Below, piece after piece: positions 43,272 to 51,616 of a stretch of DNA of 64,000 nt (positions are counted from its first letter, which is position 1; each line of letters starts with the position of its first letter). The stretch covers positions 80,452 through 144,451 of the forward strand of contig JAJYLH010000001.1 in the NCBI GenBank assembly GCA_021787845.1, read 5' to 3'. The notes under the pieces are model-generated. The model did no database searches and was not told the origin of the DNA. It saw only the letters and a list, made by a program, of their open reading frames with translations. The position numbers and the translations under genes are program-made. This DNA is from Myxococcales bacterium. GTDB taxonomy: Bacteria > Myxococcota > Myxococcia > Myxococcales > JAJYLH01.

Positions 43272-43662
43272 GAACGATCCTCGCCGGCGCGCGGATTCCG
43301 GCAGGGCGCCCGCCCCGGCGCGGGGGTGGTCGAGCCGGGACGCCGCGGGACTCGTGCGGTGTGCATCAGCGCTCCGGAAAGGCGGCAGCGCTTCACCACC
43401 TCACCGATGGGTGCGCACACCGAGGACCTCCTTTTGCCCGCCGCGAGACAACTCCGGAGCGGCCGGAGCGGGGAGCGGTGTACGTCCGTTCCGGCCGGCC
43501 GCGCAAGCTTCCAAGAGCCGGCAAGCGATCCTGACTGGCCTCGCACGCGCGGCCGAGGCGGGGCGCTGTCTTCGGGCCTTGACATCGCTTGGCCGGCCCT
43601 TAGAATGCGCCGCCTTTTTTCGGGCGCCGACGGAGCGCGCCCGCGCGAAGACGAGGTTGCCC
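43272..43662. other. Divergent intergenic region, efflux operon and rpmB
   Basis: It holds the rpmB promoter (43579-43606). I see no clear promoter for the minus-strand efflux operon and no intact gene; apparent frames here are arginine/proline-rich shadows. Confidence 0.5.
43579..43606 (+). promoter_or_regulatory. Sigma70 promoter of rpmB
   Basis: A consensus TTGACA (43579-43584) is followed after 16 bases by TAGAAT (43601-43606), about 57 bases before the rpmB ATG. Both boxes are close to consensus in otherwise G+C-rich DNA. Confidence 0.8.
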
Positions 43663-43854
43663 ATGGCGATGACCTGTAGCGTGTGCGGTAAGCGTCCGCT
43701 CGTCGGCAACGCGGTCAGCCACGCGAACAACAGGACCAAGAAGCGCTCGCTGCCCAATATCCAGCGGGTTCGGGTGAAGCGGGGCGAGACCGTGTGCCAC
43801 GTGTGGGTCTGCACCCGCTGCATCAAGGCGGGCAAGGTCGAGAAAGCGGCCTAG
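43663..43854 (+). CDS. rpmB: 50S ribosomal protein bL28
   Basis: The 63-residue basic protein has the L28 pattern [19 protein letters not shown], then [11 protein letters not shown], and a second cysteine pair in VWVCTRC, so it is the zinc-binding C+ form. It is part of the large ribosomal subunit. The ATG is chosen for length; the longer upstream frame is not similar to anything. It has its own promoter and a downstream terminator, so it is monocistronic. Confidence 0.95.
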   Translation: MAMTCSVCGKRPLVGNAVSHANNRTKKRSLPNIQRVRVKRGETVCHVWVCTRCIKAGKVEKAA

Positions 43855-43885
43855 GAGCCCTTTAGGCAGGCAGCAGCGCTTTCGG

Positions 43886-43925
43886 CGTGCCGGGTGCCCA
43901 CCTCGACGGGGCCCGGCACGTTTCG
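43886..43925 (+). terminator. Terminator after rpmB
   Basis: CGTGCCGGG (43886-43894) pairs with CCCGGCACG (43912-43920) and is followed by TTTCGTCT. Confidence 0.65.
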
Positions 43926-43950
43926 TCTGGCCCGCAATGGGGAGGCTTAG

Positions 43951-45597
43951 ATGGCATCCTCCAGTGATCGACGGGACGACGGCCCGACCCCGCTCGCGCT
44001 GGCCCGGGCCCGGCTCGCGGTCGCGAGCGGCAAGCAGAAGCTCGACCTGATTTTCTCCGCTCCCGACCCGCGCGCGTTCGTCCGCGGCCTGCCGGCCGAA
44101 GACCTCTATTTCGCCGTGCGCGAAGTCGGTCTGGCGGACGCGGCGGACGTCGTCGGGCTCGCCTCGCCGGCGCAGTTTCGCGCGTTCGTCGACCTCGACG
44201 CCTGGAGCCACGACCGGCTCGATGGGGCCCGGGTCCTCGCCTGGCTGCGCCTCGCCCGCGAGGGCGCGCCGACCCCCGCGGAGTTCCGGCTCCTGCGGCT
44301 GGGGCTCGACCTCGACCTGCTGGTCCTCGTCCTGAAAACCCAGACGTCCATTCACGCGCTCGAGGAGGAACCGGACCCGGTCCTCACCAGCGACAACTGG
44401 GTCCGCAGCGCCGAGGGCAAGTATCTCATCGAGATCACCGCGACAGGAGACGACGGCGCTACCGCCCGGCAGCTCATCGAGGACTTCATCGACGAGAACC
44501 CGTTCGAGGCGACGCGGCTGTTCGAGGCGGTGCGTTGGGAGCTGGAAAGCGAGCTGGAGGAGAGCTGTCTGCGGTGGCGCCAGGGCCGGGTGCGCGACCT
44601 CGGCTTTCCCGCCCTCGAGGAGGCGTTGGCCATCTGGCGCCCGCTGCCGGACGGTTGGAGGCCGCGGGAAGTTGCGCCGGACGCGGGTCGCGTGTCCGGC
44701 GTGCCCGCGTTGCTCCTCGCGGGGCGGACGCGCGCGCTCTTTCTCGACCGCGTCGCCGAGGAGCTTCCGGACGAAGCGCGTGGCGCCTTCAACGAGGGGC
44801 TCGTCTACCTCCTGAACTGCGCGCTGGTCGCCGACGGCATCGACCCGAAGGATCTCGACCTCGCGCGCTCGTCGCTCGCAGCGGCGCGGGACACGCTTTC
44901 CTTGGGGCTGGAGCTTTCGAGCGGCGGCGAGCCGGGGCGGGCGCTGGCGGTGCTGGTGTCGACGCCGCCGGTCGAGCTGTTCCGGGTGGCGGTCACCCGG
45001 CTCCTGGATGTTCAGCGGGAGGCCGACCGAGCTGCGAGACCTCTCCTGTTCGGCAGCGGCGCTCAAGTCGCGCTCGACACGCCCGACGCGGAGACGCTCG
45101 CGGGCCTCCGGCGCAAGCGGCTCCGGCTGTTCGAGGGGGCCGACTGGCGTCCGCTGCGCGACCGAGCGGATCTCGACCGCGCGGTGGAGACGATCGCGCG
45201 GGCTCGGCAAGCGGCAGCGGTGCTGGCTGGCATCGGAATCGACCCGGCGCGTGCGAGCGAGTTGGCGGAACAGGCGGGCCGCGCTCCGACGGCGATCAGC
45301 GCGAGCCAGCTCGCCCTGACCGCGGCGGTGCGAACGACCCTGGAGCTGACCGCGCTCGGGCCGCTGACCGCGGAGGACCTCAAAGAGGTGGGGCGCCTCT
45401 TCGACGGCGAGAAGCTCAGCGGTAGCGCCAGAGCTGGGCTTGAGCGGTTCTTCGACGAGCGGGCGCCAGCGGCGACGCCGGTCACGCGGGAGTGGGTCGC
45501 GCGGCTCGAGGCGGAGCTCGGACCGCCGCTCGCCCGCGGCGGGCTCGATGCCCGATTCGTAGAGGTGATTCTGGTCGCCCCAGGATCCTATCCGTAG
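43951..45597 (+). CDS. DUF6178 family protein
   Basis: The 548-residue cytoplasmic protein has no signal peptide. It contains segments I associate with DUF6178 of deltaproteobacteria and Myxococcota: GKQKLDLIFSAPDPRAFVRG, LPAEDLYFAVREVGLADAA, FVDLDAWSHDRLDG with ARVLAWLRLARE, then LETS-like acidic and helical stretches. No catalytic motif is obvious and the function is unknown. GGGGAGG precedes the ATG. It follows the rpmB terminator and converges with folD, so it is a single-gene unit. Confidence 0.75.
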   Translation: MASSSDRRDDGPTPLALARARLAVASGKQKLDLIFSAPDPRAFVRGLPAEDLYFAVREVGLADAADVVGLASPAQFRAFVDLDAWSHDRLDGARVLAWLRLAREGAPTPAEFRLLRLGLDLDLLVLVLKTQTSIHALEEEPDPVLTSDNWVRSAEGKYLIEITATGDDGATARQLIEDFIDENPFEATRLFEAVRWELESELEESCLRWRQGRVRDLGFPALEEALAIWRPLPDGWRPREVAPDAGRVSGVPALLLAGRTRALFLDRVAEELPDEARGAFNEGLVYLLNCALVADGIDPKDLDLARSSLAAARDTLSLGLELSSGGEPGRALAVLVSTPPVELFRVAVTRLLDVQREADRAARPLLFGSGAQVALDTPDAETLAGLRRKRLRLFEGADWRPLRDRADLDRAVETIARARQAAAVLAGIGIDPARASELAEQAGRAPTAISASQLALTAAVRTTLELTALGPLTAEDLKEVGRLFDGEKLSGSARAGLERFFDERAPAATPVTREWVARLEAELGPPLARGGLDARFVEVILVAPGSYP

Positions 45598-45631
45598 GAG
45601 AGCGCGGGGGTTGACGGATTGAGCTGCCGCT

Positions 45632-46504
45632 TCACCCAGCCTGCCGGGTGGCACCGGTCGCGCGCCTCTCTGCCAGGTCGACCGCGTTCGACAGCAGCAT
45701 CGCGATGGTCATCGGGCCGACGCCGCCGGGCACCGGGGTGATGACGCCCGCGCGCTCCTGGGCCGACTCGAAGTGGACGTCGCCCACGAGCTTCTTCCCC
45801 TCCAGCCGGTTCATCCCGACGTCGATCACCGCCGCGCCGGGCTTCACCCATTCGCCGGAAATCAGGCGCGGCCTGCCGACCGCGGCGATGAGCACGTCGG
45901 CCTGCGCGACCAGTCCCGCGAGGTCGCGCGTGCGCGAGTGCGCAAGGGTCACGGTGCAGTTCCGTTCGAGGAGCATCAGCGCTACCGGTTTGCCCACGAG
46001 GTTCGAGCGGCCGACGACGACCGCGTGCGCGCCTTCCAGCTTCACGCCGGCCTCGTCGAGCAGCTTGAGGCACCCGACCGGCGTGCACGGCCGCGAGCCC
46101 TTCCGGCCGGTCGCGAGAAACCCCGCGTTGACCGGATGGAGGCCGTCCACGTCCTTGTCGGGGCGCACGAGGTTGATCACCGGTTCTGGGTCCAGCGGCC
46201 GCGGGAGCGGGAGCTGCACCAGAATCGCGTCGACGTCGTCGCGCTCGTTGAGCGTCCGCACCCTGGCGAGCAGCTCGGCCTCGCTGGCGCTCGCCTCCAG
46301 ATGGTGCTCCTCGGCGTGCATCCCGGCTTCGAGCGCCGCCTTCTTCTTTCCGCGGACATAGATTTCGCTCGCCGGGTCGTCGCCCACCCTGACGGCCACC
46401 AGCCCTACCGGCCTACCGTAGCGCTCCCGGAAGGCAGTGGCGCGCCCGGCCACCTCGGCCCGCACTCGCGCTGCGATCGCCTTCCCGTCCAGAATCGTCG
46501 CCAT
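45632..46504 (-). CDS. folD: FolD, methylenetetrahydrofolate dehydrogenase/cyclohydrolase
   Basis: The 290-residue enzyme interconverts methylene-, methenyl- and formyl-tetrahydrofolate. It has the catalytic-lysine segment SEIYVRGKKKAALEAG, VQLPLPRPLD, DKDVDGLHPVNAG, the nucleotide-binding VVVGRSNLVGKPVALMLL and the terminal ITPVPGGVGPMTIAMLL. Length is typical. It stands alone on the minus strand, converging with the DUF6178 gene and diverging from the acyl-CoA operon. Confidence 0.97.
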   Translation of the reverse strand: MATILDGKAIAARVRAEVAGRATAFRERYGRPVGLVAVRVGDDPASEIYVRGKKKAALEAGMHAEEHHLEASASEAELLARVRTLNERDDVDAILVQLPLPRPLDPEPVINLVRPDKDVDGLHPVNAGFLATGRKGSRPCTPVGCLKLLDEAGVKLEGAHAVVVGRSNLVGKPVALMLLERNCTVTLAHSRTRDLAGLVAQADVLIAAVGRPRLISGEWVKPGAAVIDVGMNRLEGKKLVGDVHFESAQERAGVITPVPGGVGPMTIAMLLSNAVDLAERRATGATRQAG

Positions 46505-46712
46505 CGGTCCCTCCGCGAAGAGTGCGCCACCCTAACCGATAAACTCGGAGCCGAGCAGGCCAGTGCTCGCGTCTGCTTCCACGGTGGGATTGCCGGATGC
46601 TCACGGGTCCGGCTCCACGACGGCGAGCGGCGCGACCCCAGGGCTCCCGCCGTCTCCCCGGCGCCGTTTGGGCGTTGACCGTCGGACGCCTTCGGCGGCA
46701 CGATGGCGCCCC

Positions 46713-47876
46713 ATGGCCGGGTATCCTATCGGTGTACGTAAGCTGTTCGACGAGGCGCTGGACCTCTTCCGGCAGAGCGTGCGCAAGGTGGTGGAAACGG
46801 AAATCGTCCCCCGCTACGCCAAATGGGAAGAGCAGGGCGAGGTTTCGCGGGAGGCGTGGCTCGACGCTGGGCGGCGGGGCTGGCTCTGTCCGGAAGCGCC
46901 GGAGGAGTACGGCGGCGCGGGGCAGAACCTCCTGTCGACGGTGGTGCTGACCGAAGAGCTCTACTACGCCGGCGTTCCCGGTTTCTTCATCCCGCTGCAC
47001 AACGGCATCGTCTATCCCTACCTGGAGCGGCACGCCAACGAGGAGCAGAAGCGCCGCTGGGTGCCAGGCTGCGTCAGCGGGGAGAAGATTCTGGCGCTGG
47101 CGATGACCGAGCCGGGGTACGGGAGCGATATCGCCCACCTGCGGACTCGGGCGCGGCGCGAGGGCGACCATTACCTGGTCGATGGCTCGAAGACGTTCAT
47201 CTCCAACGGGCAGATCGCGGACCTGTTCGTGGTCGCGGTGCGGACCGATCCCGACGCGGACACGCCGCACCGGGGCATCAGCCTCCTCGTCGTCGACGCG
47301 AATTCACCGGGCTTCAGCCGCGGCCGGCGGCTGGAGAAAATCGGCTTCCACGCCCAGGACACCTCGGAAATCTTCTTCGAGGATTGCCGGGTACCGGCAG
47401 CGAACCTGCTCGGCGAGGAGGGGCAGGGCTTTCGCTACATGATGCAGAGCCTGCAGCAGGAGCGGCTGGTGCTCTCCATCGGCGCGGTGGCGGCGGCCCG
47501 GGGCGCGCTCGACTTGACGGTCGACTACGTGAAGACGCGCCAGGCGTTTGGGCAGCCGCTCTCCAAGCTGCAGAACACGCGGTTCGAGCTGGCGGAGCTG
47601 GCGACGAAGGTCGAGGTCGCGCAGGCCTTCATCGATTCGCTGATCGAGCGGCACCTCGCCGGGGAGCGCATCGTCAAGGAAGTCAGCATGGCCAAGCACT
47701 TCTGCACCGACACCCAGTTCGAGGTCGCCGACCGCTGCCTCCAGCTCTTCGGCGGCTACGGCTACATGCGCGAGTACCCGATTTCCCGGCACTTCCTCGA
47801 CGCGCGGGTGCAGCGCATCTACGGGGGCGCCAACGAAATCATGAAGGAGCTGATCGCCCGCGAGCTTGGACTGTAG
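46713..47876 (+). CDS. Acyl-CoA dehydrogenase, long-chain (LCAD) type
   Basis: The 387-residue flavoenzyme has ACAD motifs: AMTEPGYGSDIAHLRTRA for FAD/substrate, the ISNGQIADLF strand, and a C-terminal FGGYGYMREYPISRHFLDAR. Instead of a Glu in the usual YEGT motif it has IYGGANEIMKELI, while Glu250 lies in SLQQERL, the position of the catalytic base in LCAD and isovaleryl-CoA enzymes. It is the first gene of a four-gene operon with a ring hydrolase, so a cyclic or branched acyl-CoA is a plausible substrate. No strong ribosome site was found. Confidence 0.88.
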   Translation: MAGYPIGVRKLFDEALDLFRQSVRKVVETEIVPRYAKWEEQGEVSREAWLDAGRRGWLCPEAPEEYGGAGQNLLSTVVLTEELYYAGVPGFFIPLHNGIVYPYLERHANEEQKRRWVPGCVSGEKILALAMTEPGYGSDIAHLRTRARREGDHYLVDGSKTFISNGQIADLFVVAVRTDPDADTPHRGISLLVVDANSPGFSRGRRLEKIGFHAQDTSEIFFEDCRVPAANLLGEEGQGFRYMMQSLQQERLVLSIGAVAAARGALDLTVDYVKTRQAFGQPLSKLQNTRFELAELATKVEVAQAFIDSLIERHLAGERIVKEVSMAKHFCTDTQFEVADRCLQLFGGYGYMREYPISRHFLDARVQRIYGGANEIMKELIARELGL

Positions 47877-47901
47877 GAGCGGTCCCGCCAAGGAGAAGCA
47901 G

Positions 47902-48705
47902 ATGGAATTCCAGGACATCCTCTACGAAAAGAAGGACGGCGTCGCGCGGGTCACCATCAACCGGCCGCAGAAGTACAACGCCTGCGCGCCGCTCACGATC
48001 TTGGAGCTGACGCAGGCGCTGATGGACGCCTGGGTCGACGAGACGGTGGGCGTCGTGGTCCTGACCGGCGCGGGGGAGAAGGCGTTCTGCACCGGCGGCG
48101 ACCAGAGCGTGCGGACGAAGAGCGGCTACGAGGGCACGGTCGCGGCCTTGCCGATGGAGCAGGGCTGGCAGCAGGTGACGCAGCTCATCCGGAACATGCC
48201 GAAACCGGTCATCGCGCGGGTCAACGGGTTCGCCATCGGCGGCGGGCACGTGTTCCAGACTGTGTGCGACCTTTCCATCGCGGCGGACACGGCGCAGTTT
48301 GGCCAGGCGGGCCCGCGGGTCGGCAGCTTCGACCCCGGCTTCGGCACCGGCGACCTCGCGCGGCTCGTGGGGATGAAGAAGGCGAAGGAAATCTGGTTCC
48401 TCTGCCGCCGCTACACCGCGCAGGAAGCGCTGGAGATGGGCCTCGTCAACAAGGTGGTGCCGATGGCGGAGCTCGACCAAGAGGTCGACCGCTGGTGTCA
48501 GGAGCTGCTCGACAAGAGCCCTACCGCCCTCAAGATGCTCAAGTTCGCCTTCCACGCGGAGACCGACGGCGTCGCCGGCATCACCAACCTCGGCATCGGC
48601 GGGCTGTCGATGTACTACGGCACCGACGAGTCGATGGAAGGCCGCAACGCCTTCATGGAGAAGCGCAAGGCCGACTACGGGAAGTTCCGCGGAGGCGGGA
48701 AATGA
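47902..48705 (+). CDS. badI: BadI-like 2-ketocyclohexanecarboxyl-CoA hydrolase (crotonase fold)
   Basis: The 267-residue crotonase-family protein resembles BadI and MenB: MEFQDILYEKKDGVARVTIN at the start, FCTGGDQS near residue 70, MPKPVIARVNGFAIGGGHV, FGQAGPRVGSFDPGFGTGDL and a C-terminal YGTDESMEGRNAFMEKRKAD. BadI opens the ring of 2-ketocyclohexanecarboxyl-CoA to give pimeloyl-CoA. MenB (naphthoate synthase) is the main alternative, but no men genes are near. AAGGAG precedes the ATG, chosen over one 12 codons upstream. It overlaps the next gene by ATGA. Confidence 0.75.
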   Translation: MEFQDILYEKKDGVARVTINRPQKYNACAPLTILELTQALMDAWVDETVGVVVLTGAGEKAFCTGGDQSVRTKSGYEGTVAALPMEQGWQQVTQLIRNMPKPVIARVNGFAIGGGHVFQTVCDLSIAADTAQFGQAGPRVGSFDPGFGTGDLARLVGMKKAKEIWFLCRRYTAQEALEMGLVNKVVPMAELDQEVDRWCQELLDKSPTALKMLKFAFHAETDGVAGITNLGIGGLSMYYGTDESMEGRNAFMEKRKADYGKFRGGGK

Positions 48706-49550
48706 AGGTCGAGACGGTCGGCGTCGTCGGCCTGGGGACGATGGGCCATCAGATCGCCCTCGTCTTCGCGCAGGCCGGGTTTTCCACGATCGTCTGCGAA
48801 GAGACCGCGGAGCGCCTCGAGCGCGGGATGGCGCAGATATCGACGTTCCTCGCGAGACGCGCCGAGAAGGGCAAGCTCACCAAGGCCGAGGCCGACCAGG
48901 CGCTCGCCCGGATCCAGCCGACCACGACGCTCGCCGACATCGCTGCCGCTGACCTCGTCGTCGAGGCGGTGTTCGAGGACATCGAGGCCAAGCGCGCTCT
49001 CTTTACTGAGCTGGACCGCATCTGCAAACCGGAAGCGATCCTGGCGACCAACACATCGACCTTGAGCGTGACGGAAATCGCGGCGGCGACGACCCGGCCC
49101 GGGCGTTGCCTGGGGACGCATTTCCTGATTCCGGCCGCGCTCAGCCCGCTGGTCGAGCTCAGCCGCGGCCTGGAGACGTCCGACGAGACGCTCGAGGCGG
49201 TGGTCGAGGCCCTGAAGCGCTGCGGCAAAGAGACAGTGCTCTCGCAGGACTCGCCGGCGTTCATCATCAACCGGCTCTACATCCCGCTGTTGAACGAGGC
49301 GTTCTGGGCGCTGCAGGAAGGCGTCGCGACCGCCGAGGAAATCGACCGGGCCTGCGTGAAAGGGCTCGGCCATCCGCTGGGGCCGCTCGCCGCGAGCGAC
49401 GCTTCCGGTCTCGACGTGGTGCTCGACTGCGTCGAGAGCCTGCACGCGCAGCTCGGCGACAAGTACCGGCCGGCGCCGCTTCTGGTGAAGCTCGTCAAGG
49501 CCGGCCGACTCGGAAGGAAAACGAAGAGAGGAGTGTACAGCTACCCATGA
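48702..49550 (+). CDS. 3-hydroxyacyl-CoA dehydrogenase (HAD/Hbd family)
   Basis: The 282-residue NAD-dependent enzyme has the Rossmann motif VGVVGLGTMGHQIA, the catalytic-histidine segment GTHFLIPAALSPLVEL (HFFNP in most relatives) and the C-terminal PAFIINRLYIPLLNEA and LGHPLGPLAASDASGLD. It oxidises a 3-hydroxyacyl-CoA in the middle of beta-oxidation. Start and stop both overlap neighbours by ATGA. The altered HFLIP segment may mean an unusual acyl chain such as a cyclic or dicarboxylic acyl group; that is inference. Confidence 0.9.
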   Translation: MKVETVGVVGLGTMGHQIALVFAQAGFSTIVCEETAERLERGMAQISTFLARRAEKGKLTKAEADQALARIQPTTTLADIAAADLVVEAVFEDIEAKRALFTELDRICKPEAILATNTSTLSVTEIAAATTRPGRCLGTHFLIPAALSPLVELSRGLETSDETLEAVVEALKRCGKETVLSQDSPAFIINRLYIPLLNEAFWALQEGVATAEEIDRACVKGLGHPLGPLAASDASGLDVVLDCVESLHAQLGDKYRPAPLLVKLVKAGRLGRKTKRGVYSYP

Positions 49551-50707
49551 GCCAGAACGTCGATTTCCTCCGGCTGGACGACCTGCTTAGCGACGAAGAG
49601 AAAGCGGTGCGGGAGACCGCGCGCGGCTTCGTCCGGGAGCGGGTGCTGCCGATCATCGAGCAGGCTTTCCGCGACGGGCGCTTCCCGACCGAGCTGATCC
49701 CGGAGATCGCGCACCTCGGGTTCCTCGGCGCCGACATCCACGGCTACGGCTGCGCGGGGCTGTCGCAGATGGCGTACGGCCTCCTGATGCAGGAGCTCGA
49801 GGCCGGCGACACGGGCGTGCGCTCCTTCGCGTCGGTGCAGGGCGGCCTCGCGATGACCGCGATCCACGAGTTCGGGAGCGAGGCGCAGAAGGAGCGGTGG
49901 CTAAAGGCGATGGCCGCGGGCGAGAAGATCGGCTGCTTCGGGCTGACCGAGCCGGACTTCGGGTCGAACCCCGGCGGAATGCGCACGCGTGCGACGAAGA
50001 GCAGCAGCGGTTTCGTCCTCGACGGCGCGAAGATGTGGATCACGAACGGCACTCTCGCCGACGTGGCCATCGTCTGGGCCAAGCTCGACGGGCGCATCCG
50101 CGGGTTCCTGGTGGAGAAGGGCACGCCCGGCTACACCGCGCGCGACATCCACCACAAGCACTCCTTGCGCGCGTCGGTCACCTCGGAGCTCATCTTCGAG
50201 AGCTGCGAGATTCCGGCCGAGAACCTGCTCCCGAAGTCGGACGGGCTGAAGTCGCCGCTGACCTGCCTCGACCACGCGCGCTTCAGCATCGCCTGGGGCG
50301 CCATCGGCGCGGCGACGACCTGCTACACGGTGGCGCGCGACTACGTGCTGGAGCGCAAGCAGTTCCATGACCAACCGCTCGCGTCGCACCAACTCGTGCA
50401 GGCGAAGCTCGTCGAGATGCAGATGGAGATCACGAAGGCGCAGGCGTTGACCTACCAGGCGACGAGGCTACGCGACCAAGGAAAGGCGAGCCACCTGCAC
50501 ACGTCGATGATCAAGCTCAACAACACCGAGATGGCCATCGACGTCGCGCGCACGGCGCGGGCGATGCTCGGCGGCTACGGCATCTCCGGCGAGTTTCCGA
50601 TCATGCGGCACCTGTGCAATCTGGAGACCGTCATCACCTACGAGGGCACGAGCGACATCCACCGGCTGATCTTGGGCAAGGCGATCACCGGCCTCGACGC
50701 GTTCTAG
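49547..50707 (+). CDS. Glutaryl-CoA dehydrogenase-like acyl-CoA dehydrogenase
   Basis: The 386-residue flavoenzyme opens FLRLDDLLSDEEKAVRETAR, the glutaryl-CoA dehydrogenase start, and has GCFGLTEPDFGSNPGGMRTRA, KMWITNGTLADVAIVWAK and the C-terminal ETVITYEGTSDIHRLILGKA with the catalytic Glu366. Glutaryl-CoA dehydrogenase makes crotonyl-CoA with decarboxylation; a non-decarboxylating form or a pimeloyl/other dicarboxyl-CoA enzyme cannot be excluded. As last gene of the operon it fits the lower end of alicyclic-acid breakdown. Confidence 0.87.
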   Translation: MSQNVDFLRLDDLLSDEEKAVRETARGFVRERVLPIIEQAFRDGRFPTELIPEIAHLGFLGADIHGYGCAGLSQMAYGLLMQELEAGDTGVRSFASVQGGLAMTAIHEFGSEAQKERWLKAMAAGEKIGCFGLTEPDFGSNPGGMRTRATKSSSGFVLDGAKMWITNGTLADVAIVWAKLDGRIRGFLVEKGTPGYTARDIHHKHSLRASVTSELIFESCEIPAENLLPKSDGLKSPLTCLDHARFSIAWGAIGAATTCYTVARDYVLERKQFHDQPLASHQLVQAKLVEMQMEITKAQALTYQATRLRDQGKASHLHTSMIKLNNTEMAIDVARTARAMLGGYGISGEFPIMRHLCNLETVITYEGTSDIHRLILGKAITGLDAF

Positions 50708-50753
50708 AGTCGCGCCTCGCCCGGGTTCCTTCCAGTGGCTCACCCCGAATGAG

Positions 50754-50799
50754 ACTGATTGGACCGATCGGTCGGATCGGTCCGATCGGTCTGATCAGT
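50754..50799. repeat. CGATCGG-type palindromic repeat (copy 3)
   Basis: This run of ACCGATCGG, GGATCGG and CGATCGGTC words forms overlapping dyads downstream of the acyl-CoA operon and upstream (3' side) of the barrel gene. It is the longest intergenic copy of the family and may serve as a shared terminator-like structure between converging genes. Confidence 0.7.
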
Positions 50800-50848
50800 G
50801 CTGGCAGGGAGAATGCGCTCGTGGAGGTCGGCCGGGTCGGCCTCGCGC

Positions 50849-51538
50849 CTACTTGTTCGCCGACAGGTGGAAGCTCACGCCCAGACCGAAGGTGTTCCAG
50901 CCCGCGGAGAACCCATTGACCGGCGCGGTCACATTGTCGTTCCAGTTCAAGTAGAAGGTGCTCCAGTACGGCTCGTAGTAGCGCCAGTCGAGGACGATGC
51001 TCACCCACGGCTCGATATAGCCCTCGAGGTCGACGCCGTAGGCCAGGTACGCTCCCGCCATCCCGAAGCCCTGTCCCCCGGCGACGGTGTTCCCGCCTCC
51101 CACCGTGTAGCCGTAGCCGAGCTCGAGCCCCAGGTCGTATCGCGCGCGGTGCGGGAGCTTCACGTACTCTTGCACGAGTTGGAGTGGATACCAGGTCACC
51201 CGCCCGCCGACGAGCCCGACGCCGCCGCGGCGCTGCGAGTCGAAGGCATCCCACATCGCGGTCTGGAACGCCGCCTCGATGGCCACGTGGCCGAGCACGT
51301 TCCAGCCGAGGTGGAGGTTCGGGCCCATCCGCCAATGGTCATTCAGCGGGTCCGCGAACCCGTACGCCTCCTCGGACGTCAGCGCCCCGTTCGAGCCGCT
51401 GATGATCTGCTGCCCATCGACCGACCAGGAGCCCGTCTGCCCCTCGAGACCGATGGTGAAGCCCTCGACCGCTCTTGCTCGGCTCGCGAAAGCGACGACG
51501 ACGAACAACAGGACGACCACGCGCGCAAACGACCGCAT
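50849..51538 (-). CDS. Outer-membrane beta-barrel protein
   Basis: The 229-residue protein has a signal peptide (MRSFARVVVLLFVVVAFASRARA). The mature part alternates hydrophobic and polar residues in strands rich in Gly, Tyr and Trp (DLGLELGYGYTVGGG, WVSIVLDWRYYEPYW, GWNTFGLGVSFHLSAN) and ends close to an aromatic/hydrophobic C-terminus, consistent with an eight- or ten-stranded OmpA/OmpW-like barrel. I do not recognise the family or cargo. It is the only gene between the repeat and the TPR gene. Confidence 0.75.
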   Translation of the reverse strand: MRSFARVVVLLFVVVAFASRARAVEGFTIGLEGQTGSWSVDGQQIISGSNGALTSEEAYGFADPLNDHWRMGPNLHLGWNVLGHVAIEAAFQTAMWDAFDSQRRGGVGLVGGRVTWYPLQLVQEYVKLPHRARYDLGLELGYGYTVGGGNTVAGGQGFGMAGAYLAYGVDLEGYIEPWVSIVLDWRYYEPYWSTFYLNWNDNVTAPVNGFSAGWNTFGLGVSFHLSANK

Positions 51539-51616
51539 CGCTCCTCCCGAAAAAGGCGAGGAAGCCTACCGCGGGGACGCACGCGAAACCAAGCGTGGCG
51601 CCTCGCGGCTTGAGCG

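Noticed and set aside
43600..45654. A 684-codon minus-strand frame over the DUF6178 gene
   Set aside because: It is antisense to a plus-strand gene with a proper ribosome site and conserved segments, and it also spans rpmB and its terminator.
47902..48705. The crotonase as menaquinone MenB
   Set aside because: The sequence looks closer to BadI by remembered pattern and lies among acyl-CoA dehydrogenases with no men genes, though only a tree would settle it.
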